From positions 1 through 64,000 of the forward strand of contig CAYXIJ010000006.1 of the NCBI GenBank assembly GCA_964465375.1: a DNA stretch of 64,000 nt. The letters are read 5' to 3'. The translations under genes were made by a program, and so were the position numbers. A model generated the notes under the pieces. That model worked only from the letters and a program-made list of their open reading frames with translations. It made no database searches and was not told where the DNA came from. Positions 26,773 to 35,947 of this stretch are shown piece after piece. The DNA comes from CAJWKT01 sp964465375 (GTDB lineage Bacteria > Pseudomonadota > Gammaproteobacteria > Steroidobacterales > Rariloculaceae). The first letter of the stretch is position 1. Every line of letters begins with the position of its first letter.

Positions 26773-27300
26773 GTGCAAAAATTTTGTCTCTCCCACCAAA
26801 AGAGGAGCCGTGCCATAACACAACTTTACTGGGATACGCTGGAATCACCACTGGGAAAGCTGTCCGCGGTGGTTGATGATAAAGAACAAGTGGTTGCACT
26901 GAGTATTAGCGGGCAAAAACCCAAAGGAAAACAAAGCAAAAAACACTGCGCAGAGGTAGTTAAGCAACTGACGCAATATTTTTCCGGCCACCGTAAAACT
27001 TTTGAGCTTCGACTGAAACCCCAAGGTACCGTTTTCCAGCGTCGGGTATGGCAAGCATTAACCAAAATTCCCTATGGGGAGATGTGTGGCTACGGTGATC
27101 TTGCCCGAAATATAGAAAAGCCTGGCGCCGCCCGCGCTGTTGGTCAAGCCAATGGGGCAAACCCTATCCCGATCATTATTCCATGTCACCGGGTGATCGC
27201 CGGAGACGGGTCTATCGGTGGTTACACCGGCGGATTAAACAAAAAGAAAATTCTTCTGGCACTGGAGCTGGCACACTCGAATTCTTCACAAAAACCATGA
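26773..27300 (+). CDS. ogt: Methylated-DNA-protein-cysteine methyltransferase
   Basis: A one-domain O6-alkylguanine-DNA methyltransferase that transfers the alkyl lesion to its own Cys in the PCHRV motif; GTVFQRRVWQALTKIPYGEMCGY and GGYTGGLNKKKILLALE are also typical. The only usual start in frame is GTG 26773 (175 residues), giving a 14-residue extension before TQLYWDTLESPLG. An alternative is ATA at 26815-26817, which matches the family's MTQLYWDT-like N-terminus and sits seven bases after AGAGGAG (26801-26807); from there the protein has 161 residues. The start is uncertain. Its stop overlaps the next gene by four bases. Confidence 0.9.
   Translation: MQKFCLSHQKRSRAITQLYWDTLESPLGKLSAVVDDKEQVVALSISGQKPKGKQSKKHCAEVVKQLTQYFSGHRKTFELRLKPQGTVFQRRVWQALTKIPYGEMCGYGDLARNIEKPGAARAVGQANGANPIPIIIPCHRVIAGDGSIGGYTGGLNKKKILLALELAHSNSSQKP
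26801..26807 (+). promoter_or_regulatory. Shine-Dalgarno-like AGAGGAG ahead of ATA codon in ogt
   Basis: AGAGGAG lies seven bases before an in-frame ATA (26815-26817), an ideal spacing, whereas the in-frame GTG at 26773 lacks a good site. It suggests that translation could begin at ATA, or that ATG was lost by mutation or base error. Confidence 0.4.
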
Positions 27301-27686
27301 CCAGGCCACTGCAATGCTACCAATGCGGCGCATCGCTTGAAAAACTATCATTACCGTTGCGTCGCCTTGATGAATGCCCGAAGTGTCTCCGGGAGCTGCA
27401 TGCCTGTCGCATGTGCCTGCTCTACGATGCGCATCACCCCAAAAATTGCATAGAAGAAGAGGCACCTGAGATCCGTGAATTGGAGCGAGCTAATTTCTGT
27501 GATTACTTTAAGCCCAACCCTGATGCCTACGCACCGGAAAATCTTGAGGCCGAACAGAACGCTCGAGAAAGGCTAGCGAAGCTGTTTTCTGAAGTCGGTA
27601 GTGAAACAAATCCTACCGAACAAAATACTGGCCCTGATCACGAAAAATCGAGCTGGACGGGAGCGGAAGATCTTTTTAAAAAATAG
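27297..27686 (+). CDS. Zinc-ribbon protein, function unknown
   Basis: 129 residues from ATG 27297, which overlaps the ogt stop (ATGA). The N-terminal half carries paired Cys knuckles: CYQC (7-10) with CPKC (27-30), then CRMC (37-40) with Cys51 and the later NFCDYF, consistent with two zinc sites. The C-terminal 60 residues are polar and probably disordered. Similar short zinc-ribbon proteins occur in proteobacteria without known function. Coupling to ogt and the P-loop gene suggests a common process, perhaps DNA- or RNA-related (inference). Confidence 0.75.
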   Translation: MTRPLQCYQCGASLEKLSLPLRRLDECPKCLRELHACRMCLLYDAHHPKNCIEEEAPEIRELERANFCDYFKPNPDAYAPENLEAEQNARERLAKLFSEVGSETNPTEQNTGPDHEKSSWTGAEDLFKK

Positions 27687-27763
27687 TTTTCAGCACACAT
27701 GACATCAACGTTGAGGTCTTTAAACTATATACTCACACGGGTGGACCATTGGAGCATATAGTT

Positions 27764-28342
27764 ATGCAGAAATTTGTGTTTACAGTCCTAGTTTTGGGGC
27801 TTTGCGGCTGTGCTGAACAACCAGTGTCCCCCGCAAACACAAGCTCGGCGGGACCAGTTGGTCAACAATCAAGAGAGACCGTACTTCAAGTAGTCGATGA
27901 TTTTTTTGGGCAAGGCGCTCAAGGTATGGCAGAGGTGGTCAACAAAGTGTTGGATGACAAAGGACTACCAAGTGCTTATATCAGGGGAGAGGAAGGAGGT
28001 GGTGCCGTTGGTATAGGACTGACTTACGGCCACGGTGATGTCTACCTTCAAGATGGAACGACGAGCGAGGTGTATTGGTGTAGCCCTTCGCTAGGCTTGG
28101 ATATCGGTGGCAACGCGGCCAAAACCTTCATACTTATATACGGCCTGCCTAGTTTGGATGCGCTGTTCCAGCGCTTTGGCGGAGTCGAAGGTAGCCTGTA
28201 CTTTGTAGGTGGCGCAGGTGTGAACTATAACCGCCATGAAAATATCGAGCTTGCTTCGGTGCGTTTCGGTGTCGGCTGGCGCCAAGGCCTAACTCTCGGC
28301 TACATGCGTATATCCCCGGAACGGGTACCCTTTAGCTGCTGA
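27764..28342 (+). CDS. DUF1134 (EipA-like) envelope lipoprotein
   Basis: 192 residues from ATG 27764. The N-terminus ends in GLCGC, so it is probably lipidated at Cys19. The core matches DUF1134: VGIGLTYGHGDVYL, VYWCSPSLGLDIGGNAAKTFILIYGL, LFQRFGGVEGSLYFVGGAGVNYN, then LASVRFGVGWRQGLTLGYM. EipA, the best known member, is a periplasmic cell-envelope integrity protein in Brucella. It ends four bases from the convergent 2-oxoacid oxidoreductase operon. Upstream 50 bases show no clear promoter. Confidence 0.87.
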   Translation: MQKFVFTVLVLGLCGCAEQPVSPANTSSAGPVGQQSRETVLQVVDDFFGQGAQGMAEVVNKVLDDKGLPSAYIRGEEGGGAVGIGLTYGHGDVYLQDGTTSEVYWCSPSLGLDIGGNAAKTFILIYGLPSLDALFQRFGGVEGSLYFVGGAGVNYNRHENIELASVRFGVGWRQGLTLGYMRISPERVPFSC

Positions 28343-28346
28343 ATAT

Positions 28347-29402
28347 CTAGCGATACAGATCCTGCAACGAAGCGAGGTTTTTTGCGCCCGGACACAGGAC
28401 ATCAAACGGCAACTCGTTTAACGGTAGCGACGTGGTATGGTTAATGCCGTGCATATCAGGCTCTCCCTGGTCTATGTACAGAAGCCCCGTAACGATCTCC
28501 CCCTTGCGTTGACGTGCCCGAATATAGTCAATGGCAGCGCCTCGATTATGGACGCTATAGTCCTTACTAACCTTCCGGAGCAGGATTCTGCTGCCATCAT
28601 GCAGTTCCACAGGCATCACATCACCCCGCTTATAGGAGGCCTTGATCTCTTCGGCTGGGGGTACAAAATCAGCATGCACCGCCGGGTGGAAAAACTGACG
28701 AGTATAAGCGTAGCTTTTGGTGGAATCTTCGTGATCGTTAAAGGTGACACAGGGCGAAAGAATATCAATCAACCCGAAACCATCGTGTTTTATACCAGCC
28801 TTAAGCAGAGGAACTAGTTGATCCTTGTCCCCAGAAAAACTTCGAGCCACAAAGGTGCCTCCTTGCGCCATTGCCATTTGGACTGGGTCAATGGGCTGCT
28901 GCTTATTCATTTCCCCTTTTTTGGCCTTCGACCCCACATCTGCTGAAGCCGAAAATTGTCCCTTGGTTAGACCATAGACACCATTATTTTCGATGATGTA
29001 GAGCATATTGAGATTGCGGCGCACCGCATGCGAAAACTGACCGAGGCCGATCGATAATGAATCCCCGTCCCCGGATATGCCAAGCAAATACAAGCTTCGG
29101 TTTGCAGCACTTGCCCCCGTGGCAATCGAAGGCATTCTGCCATGCACAGCATTAAAACCGTGCGCAGAACTTAGAAAATACGCGGGGGTTTTCGACGAAC
29201 AGCCTATACCACTCATCTTGGCAATCCGGTAAGGAGGCACATCGAGTTCAAAAAAGGCCTGAACGATCGCAGCCGTGATGGAGTCGTGTCCGCAACCCGC
29301 GCATAAGGTCGACATACTACCCTCGTAGTCCCTGATAGTAAGGCCCAACGCATTTCTTTGAAGGCCGCCATGTACAATTTTAGGTTTAACAATATAGGTC
29401 AT
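28347..29402 (-). CDS. korB: 2-oxoacid:ferredoxin oxidoreductase beta subunit
   Basis: 351 residues with the thiamine-diphosphate motif GDGDSLSIG from 111 and NNGVYGLTKGQ after it, and Cys34, Cys37 and Cys68 for a [4Fe-4S] cluster (CAGCGHD and GIGCSSKTP). This is the beta subunit of a 2-oxoglutarate-type (or related 2-oxoacid) ferredoxin oxidoreductase. It carries out the decarboxylation with CoA acylation. Overlap with the alpha gene is ATGA (four bases). Last gene of the three-gene operon. Confidence 0.92.
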   Translation of the reverse strand: MTYIVKPKIVHGGLQRNALGLTIRDYEGSMSTLCAGCGHDSITAAIVQAFFELDVPPYRIAKMSGIGCSSKTPAYFLSSAHGFNAVHGRMPSIATGASAANRSLYLLGISGDGDSLSIGLGQFSHAVRRNLNMLYIIENNGVYGLTKGQFSASADVGSKAKKGEMNKQQPIDPVQMAMAQGGTFVARSFSGDKDQLVPLLKAGIKHDGFGLIDILSPCVTFNDHEDSTKSYAYTRQFFHPAVHADFVPPAEEIKASYKRGDVMPVELHDGSRILLRKVSKDYSVHNRGAAIDYIRARQRKGEIVTGLLYIDQGEPDMHGINHTTSLPLNELPFDVLCPGAKNLASLQDLYR

Positions 29403-31222
29403 GCTGCCTCTCCTTGGGACACAGCCTGTTCAATCGCTGCGACTATACAGCTCGAATCAATAGGAAGGCCACTGTAGTGAAGTATCGACTGCATGCGCTG
29501 TTTTGGATAATCCGTTTCCAGGCATAAAAGACTTTTGAGTTGTGCATCTCGATTTTGCTCAACGACAAACACACGCTCATGCTTACGCAAGAAATTAGTC
29601 ACCTTCTTGCCAAATGGAAATGCCTTCACGCACATATAATTCAAGTAGATCCCCCCACCGGAAAGACGATCAATGGCCTCCTGAACAGCATTATCACAAC
29701 TGCCTACGGAAACAATCGCATATTGAGTGGCCTTACGTGTCCTCCTAATATAGGGTTTAGGCACTAATTTTTTGGCCGTTCCCCATTTGAGCATGAGCCG
29801 ATCAATAACCTGCTGATACTCAGTAGCATCCTCCGTGTAACCACCATATTGATTGTGACCAGACCCGCGCACAAAATAGGCGCCGTCGCCATCAATCCCC
29901 GGGTAACTCCGATAGGCCACGCCATCACCATCCCGATCTAAGTAGCGGAAGAATTTTTCAGCGTTACCCTTAAGAGTTTCTGCGTCAAAAACCTTACCGC
30001 GGTCAGGCTTATACTTTGGATCCCATCTGAGCTCTTCACACATCCAGTCATTCATTCCTATATCCAAGTCTGAAAGGACAAACACCGGCGTCTGGAGGCG
30101 ATCAGCCAAATCAAAAGCTACCAAAGACAATTCAAAGCATTCCTGAGGATTAGATGGAAAAAGAACAACATGCCGGGTATCGCCGTGAGAGGCATAGGCT
30201 GCGGCCAACATATCGCCCTGCTGGGTCCGAGTAGGCATTCCAGTAGAGGGTCCAACACGCTGCACATCAAAAACAACCGCGGGAAGTTCAGCATAGTAGG
30301 CAAATCCCAAAAATTCGCTCATCAACGAAATCCCGGGGCCGCTGGTAGGGGTAAAGGCCCGTGCCCCATTCCAGGTAGCGCCCAACACAATACCAATCGC
30401 GGCCAACTCATCTTCGGCCTGAACTACGCAATAATTTCGTTCTCCTGTTTCAGGGTCTTTTCGGAAGCGTTCGCAGAACGCCTTGAACGCGTCCATCAGA
30501 GATGTGGACGGAGTGATAGGATACCAGGCACCAACCGTAGCACCGCTGTACACGCAACCGAGACCAGCCGCAGTATTGCCATCGATCATTATATGGCCAC
30601 TTGTCTTATCAAGCGCCTTAACCCGAGTTGGTAGTGGGCACTGAAAATTCTCTCTTGCGTACTCAAAGCCAAGCTCAATTGCTTTCAGATTCGCCCCTAT
30701 TAGAGATTCCTTGGCAGCAAATGTTTCCTTCACTAGGGTATGGATTACGTCCAAATCCAAGTCCAAAAGTGCTGCTAAAGCTCCAACATAAGCCATGTTT
30801 TTCATTAGAATGCGGGCTCGCACGTTATCGAAATGCTCGTTGCACATTTTGGCCAACGGGATTCCCAAAACTGTCACACCGCGTCGCGAGAGAGTTTTGT
30901 CGCGCGGCCAGGTGGAATCGTAAATCAGCGTTCCACCCCTGCTGACTTCTCCTAGGTCCTCTTCATAGGTCTCTGCGTTCATCGCAACCATCACATCGAG
31001 ATTGCCTGAGCGTGCCAGATAACCATCCTTGCTGACCCGAATCTCATACCAAGTAGGGAGCCCCTGGATATTGGATGGAAAGAAATTCTTGCCAGTCACA
31101 GGCACCCCCATACGGAAAATCGTCTTCATCAACAAAGAATTAGCACTCGCGGAACCAGTCCCGTTCACGTTAGCTAACTTGATGGTGAAATCGTTTACCC
31201 GGCTTTTTGTCTTTGCTGACAC
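29399..31222 (-). CDS. korA: 2-oxoacid:ferredoxin oxidoreductase, fused gamma-alpha subunit
   Basis: 607 residues from GTG 31222. Residues 1 to about 200 form the gamma domain (LANVNGTGSASANSLL, then GNLDVMVAMNAETYEED). The pyrimidine-binding alpha domain follows, with MIDGNTAAGLGCVYSGATV, YPITPSTSLMDAF, QAEDELAAIGIVLGATWNGARAFTPTSGPG and FDVQRVGPSTGMPTRTQQGD. The gene overlaps the upstream flavoprotein gene by 28 bases. This gamma-alpha fusion with a separate beta is the 2-oxoglutarate oxidoreductase type found in aerobes as well as anaerobes. Substrate is inferred. Confidence 0.92.
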   Translation of the reverse strand: MSAKTKSRVNDFTIKLANVNGTGSASANSLLMKTIFRMGVPVTGKNFFPSNIQGLPTWYEIRVSKDGYLARSGNLDVMVAMNAETYEEDLGEVSRGGTLIYDSTWPRDKTLSRRGVTVLGIPLAKMCNEHFDNVRARILMKNMAYVGALAALLDLDLDVIHTLVKETFAAKESLIGANLKAIELGFEYARENFQCPLPTRVKALDKTSGHIMIDGNTAAGLGCVYSGATVGAWYPITPSTSLMDAFKAFCERFRKDPETGERNYCVVQAEDELAAIGIVLGATWNGARAFTPTSGPGISLMSEFLGFAYYAELPAVVFDVQRVGPSTGMPTRTQQGDMLAAAYASHGDTRHVVLFPSNPQECFELSLVAFDLADRLQTPVFVLSDLDIGMNDWMCEELRWDPKYKPDRGKVFDAETLKGNAEKFFRYLDRDGDGVAYRSYPGIDGDGAYFVRGSGHNQYGGYTEDATEYQQVIDRLMLKWGTAKKLVPKPYIRRTRKATQYAIVSVGSCDNAVQEAIDRLSGGGIYLNYMCVKAFPFGKKVTNFLRKHERVFVVEQNRDAQLKSLLCLETDYPKQRMQSILHYSGLPIDSSCIVAAIEQAVSQGEAA

Positions 31223-33159
31223 AGTGACTCGTTTTGCTCCGCCTCATCGACGGCATAAGGGATTACCAACGTGGACTTTTGCATGTCCCACGCACCAGTA
31301 GGACAACGTTCTGCACACAGCCCGCAATGTACGCACAGATTCTCGTCCTTGACCATAACACGTGCCGTATGTTTGAGGGGTCCAGAAACATAAAGTGGTT
31401 GGTCCGGATTTAACGGCGGTGTCTTTAGATTTTCTTTTATTTTTTCTTCATCCTCATTCTTGGTGATAGTCAAGCAGTCGACTGGGCAAATATCGATGCA
31501 AGCATCGCACTCAATGCACTGCTGCGCTGTAAAAACAGTTTGAAGATCACAATTCAGACAACGCTCTACTTCAGTCACTACCTGCTCGGTACTAAAACCC
31601 AGCTCTACTTCTATGTCGAGCTTTTTGAATCTCTCTCTCAGATCAACGTGAGGCATGATACGGCGGCCCGAAGGATCATAGTCGTTGCTATAACTCCACT
31701 CATGAATACCCATCTTGGCACTTTGAAGATTCACGCCCCTCGGCAGTCTCTCCGTTAAGGGAAGTCCTTGACAATACTTGTCAATAGAAATCGCAGCTTG
31801 GTGTCCATGCTCTACAGCCCAGATAATATTTTCAGGGCCAAATGCTGCATCTCCCCCAAAGAAAACACCCGGCTTGGTAGATTCAAAGGTTACACGGTCC
31901 ACGGTTGGAACCTGCCACTCATCAAACTCGATCCCGATATCCCGCTCAATCCAAGGAAAAGCATTGTCCTGCCCGATTGCCAGCACTACATCATCACAGG
32001 GGAAAAATGCCTCCCCTACAACCTTACTTTGAGTGATACGCCCTTTCTCGTCAATTTCGTACTCCATCTTGTCAAAGTCCATCCCGACCAACTTGCCACC
32101 CTTTATTACGAAGGACCTAGGAGAGTGGTTGACTACAATTTCGACCTTTTCCTCCTCAGCATCCTCCAACTCCCAATCAGACGCCTTAAAAAAAGCTCTT
32201 GGTTTCCTGGCCATGACTTTGACTGACTTGGCCCCAAGACGCAGAGATGTACGGCAGCAGTCCATGGCCGTATTACCTACACCAATAATTAAAACATTTT
32301 TTCCAATGGACTCTGTGTGACCAAATGCCACAGACTCCAACCAGAGAATACCGATGTGAATTCGCTCTGACTCATCACGCCCAGGAATACTCAGATCTTT
32401 TCCTTTTGGGGCACCACTACCAACGAACACGGCGTCATAGTCCTCTTTAAGAAGGTCGCGCATGCTTTCTATGGGCGAGTTAAGTCTAAGATCTACGCCC
32501 ATATCAATAATGTAGCCCATTTCCTCGTCGAGTACGCTGGCAGGCAACCTAAATGCCGGGATATTGGTGCGCATCAAACCCCCCGATTTACTAAGTGCCT
32601 CAAAAATCACACACTCGTAGCCTAAAGGAAGCAGGTCATTAGCAACTGTCAATGAGGCGCAGCCAGCCCCAACAAGAGCGATCCGCTTACCATTTTTCTT
32701 TGTTGGCGCCTGTGGCAACCTATCCGTGATGTCTTTGCGGTTGTCTGCAATCACCCGCTTTAGACGACAGATCGCGACTGGCTTGTCCTCAACCCGAACT
32801 CTCCGGCATGCCGGTTCACAGGGACGATCACAGACCCTACCAAGAATACCCGGGAAAACATTAGACTCTCTATTCAGCATATAAGCCTCTGTAAACTCCC
32901 CCTGAGCAATCAGGCGGATGTATTGAGGCACGTCAGTGTGGGCCGGGCAGGCCCACTGGCAATCAACAACCTGGTGGAAGTATTCTGTACCTTCCGTTTT
33001 GGTGGGCTTCATGGCAGCAGCCATCTCCGAAAGGCCGAAAGATAGTGGACAGAGTCCCTTGATGTGTTCGTGATGCGCATAGTCATTACGAGATTGGGCG
33101 CGCGTATTATAATGCGGAGCGGCGTGGGGACAAGCGTTTCCAAATATGTCGTTGCCCAA
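31195..33159 (-). CDS. GltD-like flavoprotein with two [4Fe-4S] clusters
   Basis: 654 residues resembling the glutamate-synthase small subunit: N-terminal cluster Cys (CQWACPAHTDVPQYIRLI, GRVCDRPCEPACRR), an FAD site VGAGCASLTVANDL, and an NADPH site IIGVGNTAMDCCR. A 2x[4Fe-4S] ferredoxin tail is added: CIECDACIDICPVDC (548-562) and CVHCGLCAERCPTG (609-622). It is the first gene of the operon with korA and korB and would link NAD(P)H and the oxidoreductase. The start is TTG 33159; ATG at 33024 or 33012 is possible. No amide-binding glutamate synthase large subunit is nearby. Confidence 0.9.
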   Translation of the reverse strand: MGNDIFGNACPHAAPHYNTRAQSRNDYAHHEHIKGLCPLSFGLSEMAAAMKPTKTEGTEYFHQVVDCQWACPAHTDVPQYIRLIAQGEFTEAYMLNRESNVFPGILGRVCDRPCEPACRRVRVEDKPVAICRLKRVIADNRKDITDRLPQAPTKKNGKRIALVGAGCASLTVANDLLPLGYECVIFEALSKSGGLMRTNIPAFRLPASVLDEEMGYIIDMGVDLRLNSPIESMRDLLKEDYDAVFVGSGAPKGKDLSIPGRDESERIHIGILWLESVAFGHTESIGKNVLIIGVGNTAMDCCRTSLRLGAKSVKVMARKPRAFFKASDWELEDAEEEKVEIVVNHSPRSFVIKGGKLVGMDFDKMEYEIDEKGRITQSKVVGEAFFPCDDVVLAIGQDNAFPWIERDIGIEFDEWQVPTVDRVTFESTKPGVFFGGDAAFGPENIIWAVEHGHQAAISIDKYCQGLPLTERLPRGVNLQSAKMGIHEWSYSNDYDPSGRRIMPHVDLRERFKKLDIEVELGFSTEQVVTEVERCLNCDLQTVFTAQQCIECDACIDICPVDCLTITKNEDEEKIKENLKTPPLNPDQPLYVSGPLKHTARVMVKDENLCVHCGLCAERCPTGAWDMQKSTLVIPYAVDEAEQNESLCQQRQKAG

Positions 33160-33288
33160 AGCGACCCTATATTTGCCGCTGCTTTTGTGGAGGATTGTTG
33201 AAATCTAGCTAATTGTTGTCAAGTCGCTACTAGAAAGGCCTTTGTAAATAGCGCCGCACACGCATATTCTCCGATAAAGTGAGGTGAA

Positions 33289-34668
33289 ATGGCTCTTCGA
33301 TCTAAACAAGACAATAAAAGACTTGGGACCACTTGTCCTGTTCTAGGAGGACTGTGGATTTTGGTCGGATTGCCCTGTATTAGCGCAGCTCAGACTCAGG
33401 AAATGATCGACGCAGCAAGTTTGCCCGCAAAATCCTCGGATCAGACTGAGGCTCCTGGAGCCCCCCTGGAAACCGATCTCAACAGCCGCTTTGAGACACA
33501 GTTAGCTTTTGACGACCTCATTAGGCTAGAACAGTATGTTGAGGCAATCCCTATCGGTCAACGCCTGCTCGAGCTGATTGAGCAAGAAACCGGCCCTGAA
33601 AGTGAAGACACTGCCACAATCCTAGTTGGCCTAGCAGAAGCCGAACGGGTTGCGGGAGTTCATGACTCATCAGAAACTCATTTTCTCCGAGCCATAGAAA
33701 TCATAAGGTCGACCGATGGAACCTATTCTGAGGCCCTGATGAAGCCCCTATTAGGGCTCGGGTCCAACTATCAAGATCGTGGGGATTACCTTGAAGCCAG
33801 AGTCGTATTTGAGGAAGCCCGCACAGTCAACCGAAGAATTTTTGGCCTACTCAATGAAGAGCAAATTGAAATCCTAGACCTCATCTCACAAACACTTTCA
33901 AGCATGAACCTCTTTGTAGAGGCCCATGAAAAGCAACTAGAAGGACTGAGACTCATGGAACGTAAGCATGGCGAAGACACAATCGAAGTCTTGCCGGCCA
34001 TCTACAAATACGCACAATGGCTCGGAGAAAATAGCTTGTATCAAGCAGAACGTGGCCAATACGGTCGGGCCATTTCAATCATTCGCAGAAAACTAAGCAA
34101 GGAAAGTGTCTACATGGTGACACCGCTTCGGGGGACAGGTAATAGCTTCCGAAGACAAAAGCTTGGCGAAGGGCAGGGCTTAAGCTCGCTTAAAAGAGCC
34201 CTTGGGATCCTGGAGGCCCAAGAAAATATTGACGCTCTTGCCACTGCGCAAACTCTCAGGGACATCGGCGACTGGAATATAGCATTTAGTAAAGTGGGGC
34301 CATTTGATGTGGAGTATCGTCGCGCCTGGAATCTGCTAGCTGATATAGAGAATGGAGAGGAATTGCGGAAAGCATGGTTTGATGAACCAGATTACGTTTT
34401 ATTTGTGAGTCCCAGTCGCCGGGGTGTAAGCGTTTTTCAAGGGCCAGATATGGAGCCTGGCCATGTACTTGTTACTTTTGATGTAGATGAGCTCGGGCGT
34501 GCATATAACGTAAGCGTATTGGAATCAATTCCCCCAGAACTCAAAAACGAGACAGTAATCTCATCGGTCCGGCGTTCCAGATTTAGGCCGCGCTTCGTGG
34601 ATGGTGAAACTGTTCCGGCCACAGGATTGGCCCGTCGCTTCGTTTACTTCTATGAACTTGATGAATGA
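33289..34668 (+). CDS. Exported TPR protein with TonB-C-like tail (copy 1)
   Basis: 459 residues with a signal-peptide-like N-terminus (cleavage near ISAAQ). Residues about 65-330 are helical TPR-type pairs (EDTATILVGLAEAERVAG, GSNYQDRGDYLEARVVFEEA). The last 70 residues fit the TonB C-terminal fold: GHVLVTFDVDELGRAYNVSV, then SSVRRSRFRPRFVDGETVPA. It lacks the membrane anchor and proline-rich spacer of a true TonB, so it is more likely a periplasmic scaffold than an energy transducer (inference). A paralogue overlaps its stop by eight bases. GAGGTG precedes the ATG. Confidence 0.75.
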   Translation: MALRSKQDNKRLGTTCPVLGGLWILVGLPCISAAQTQEMIDAASLPAKSSDQTEAPGAPLETDLNSRFETQLAFDDLIRLEQYVEAIPIGQRLLELIEQETGPESEDTATILVGLAEAERVAGVHDSSETHFLRAIEIIRSTDGTYSEALMKPLLGLGSNYQDRGDYLEARVVFEEARTVNRRIFGLLNEEQIEILDLISQTLSSMNLFVEAHEKQLEGLRLMERKHGEDTIEVLPAIYKYAQWLGENSLYQAERGQYGRAISIIRRKLSKESVYMVTPLRGTGNSFRRQKLGEGQGLSSLKRALGILEAQENIDALATAQTLRDIGDWNIAFSKVGPFDVEYRRAWNLLADIENGEELRKAWFDEPDYVLFVSPSRRGVSVFQGPDMEPGHVLVTFDVDELGRAYNVSVLESIPPELKNETVISSVRRSRFRPRFVDGETVPATGLARRFVYFYELDE

Positions 34669-35947
34669 TAGGCGGGCACAATACCTGATGAGCCCGCTGA
34701 CCTGGTTCCGACTAGCAAGGCTACTACCGTTTGTATTGATCACACCACAAATCGGAGCCCAGACCGATGATCCAGAGGCGCGTCTTCGATCACTTGCGCT
34801 CGCACGGGACGCTCAAATAGTCGTTGAGGATTTTTCAGGAGCACTGGCCAGCGCGCAAGACCTGGTGAGTTTGCTTGAGGACACGGGCGACCAACGCCTT
34901 GCAGGTCACATTGTTCAACTTGCCAGAGTACAGGCTGAACTCGGTGAGCTCGCAAACGCCGAAGAAAATTATTTGAGGGGGCTGGAGTTACTGGAAGAGC
35001 AAGACGGGGAAATCGCTCTAAGCCTAGTAGGACCGTATCATGGTCTAGCCCGCTCATACATGTATGGTGATCGTCATGACGAGGCAATAACCGTACTAGA
35101 GCATGCAAAGGACTTAAATCAGAGGAATTTGGGCCTTTTCAATTTAGAGCAGACCGAGCTGTTAGACGATATGACTGTTGCCTACCTATCGTTAGGCAAT
35201 ACATTGGAGGCACAACGCATCCAAAAGGAACGCCTAAGAATTGCGGTTAGGCGCTTTGGCGCTGAGAGCCCGGAGACTATCCCCTTTCTACATCACCTTG
35301 GACAATACTACGAATACTCAAGAATGAGGGGCCAAGCAAGGGAGCAATATCAGCAAATCCTAGAAGTCCAAGAGGCGAACCCTGACTCAAACGACACCAG
35401 TCTTTTGTTTGTCCTGAGAAAGCTCATCCTGATTGATCTAGCCCGCAATGAACCGAGTTCGGCTAGGGCTCGCCTGACAGAAATCCTGGATCGCGGTGTG
35501 AGTATTCCCCCGATGGAGCGGGTAAGATCTCTCACTGCGCTGGGCGACTGGGAGATGGGGCACAAGCGGACTGAGGCAGCTCTCGAATACTACCGAGACG
35601 GATGGCGGATAATGGAGTCTGAGCTGGCCCTGGATCCCCAAAACTTTTACAGTGAACCTGTCCCCATCAGTTTCATCGTGCCCCTTGGCCCAGTCGATAT
35701 GCGGCGTCGACAAGATTCATACGCGTGGGGAAAAATTACCCTCTCCTTTACAGTTTCTGCCGAAGGCCGTGCATATGATGTGCAAATCGTGTCATCAGAG
35801 CCTTCGAATCTAATGGACGCGCGGTATATCGGCCGGGTCCGAGAAACCTATTTCAGACCACGTCTAATAAACGGCGAACCAACTCTCACTAGCAATGTGC
35901 AATTGAGTCATCAGTTTCGTTATTTTTTCTCACAGAACAAGGAATAG
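34661..35947 (+). CDS. Exported TPR protein with TonB-C-like tail (copy 2)
   Basis: 428 residues from ATG 34661, eight bases inside the preceding gene; ATG 34688 is an alternative and gives a neater signal peptide (MSPLTWFRLARLLPFVLITP). The helical TPR-like region (LARVQAELGELANAEENYLRGLELLEEQ) and C-terminal TonB-C-like block (WGKITLSFTVSAEGRAYDVQI, then VRETYFRPRLINGEP) align with copy 1. The pair is a diverged tandem duplication. It ends at a spacer holding an AT-rich hairpin (36009-36026) before msrP, which might be a weak terminator. Confidence 0.75.
   Translation: MNDRRAQYLMSPLTWFRLARLLPFVLITPQIGAQTDDPEARLRSLALARDAQIVVEDFSGALASAQDLVSLLEDTGDQRLAGHIVQLARVQAELGELANAEENYLRGLELLEEQDGEIALSLVGPYHGLARSYMYGDRHDEAITVLEHAKDLNQRNLGLFNLEQTELLDDMTVAYLSLGNTLEAQRIQKERLRIAVRRFGAESPETIPFLHHLGQYYEYSRMRGQAREQYQQILEVQEANPDSNDTSLLFVLRKLILIDLARNEPSSARARLTEILDRGVSIPPMERVRSLTALGDWEMGHKRTEAALEYYRDGWRIMESELALDPQNFYSEPVPISFIVPLGPVDMRRRQDSYAWGKITLSFTVSAEGRAYDVQIVSSEPSNLMDARYIGRVRETYFRPRLINGEPTLTSNVQLSHQFRYFFSQNKE

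Noticed and set aside
30170..30634. 154-codon frame antisense to korA
   Set aside because: Inside a well-conserved domain of korA; no independent evidence.
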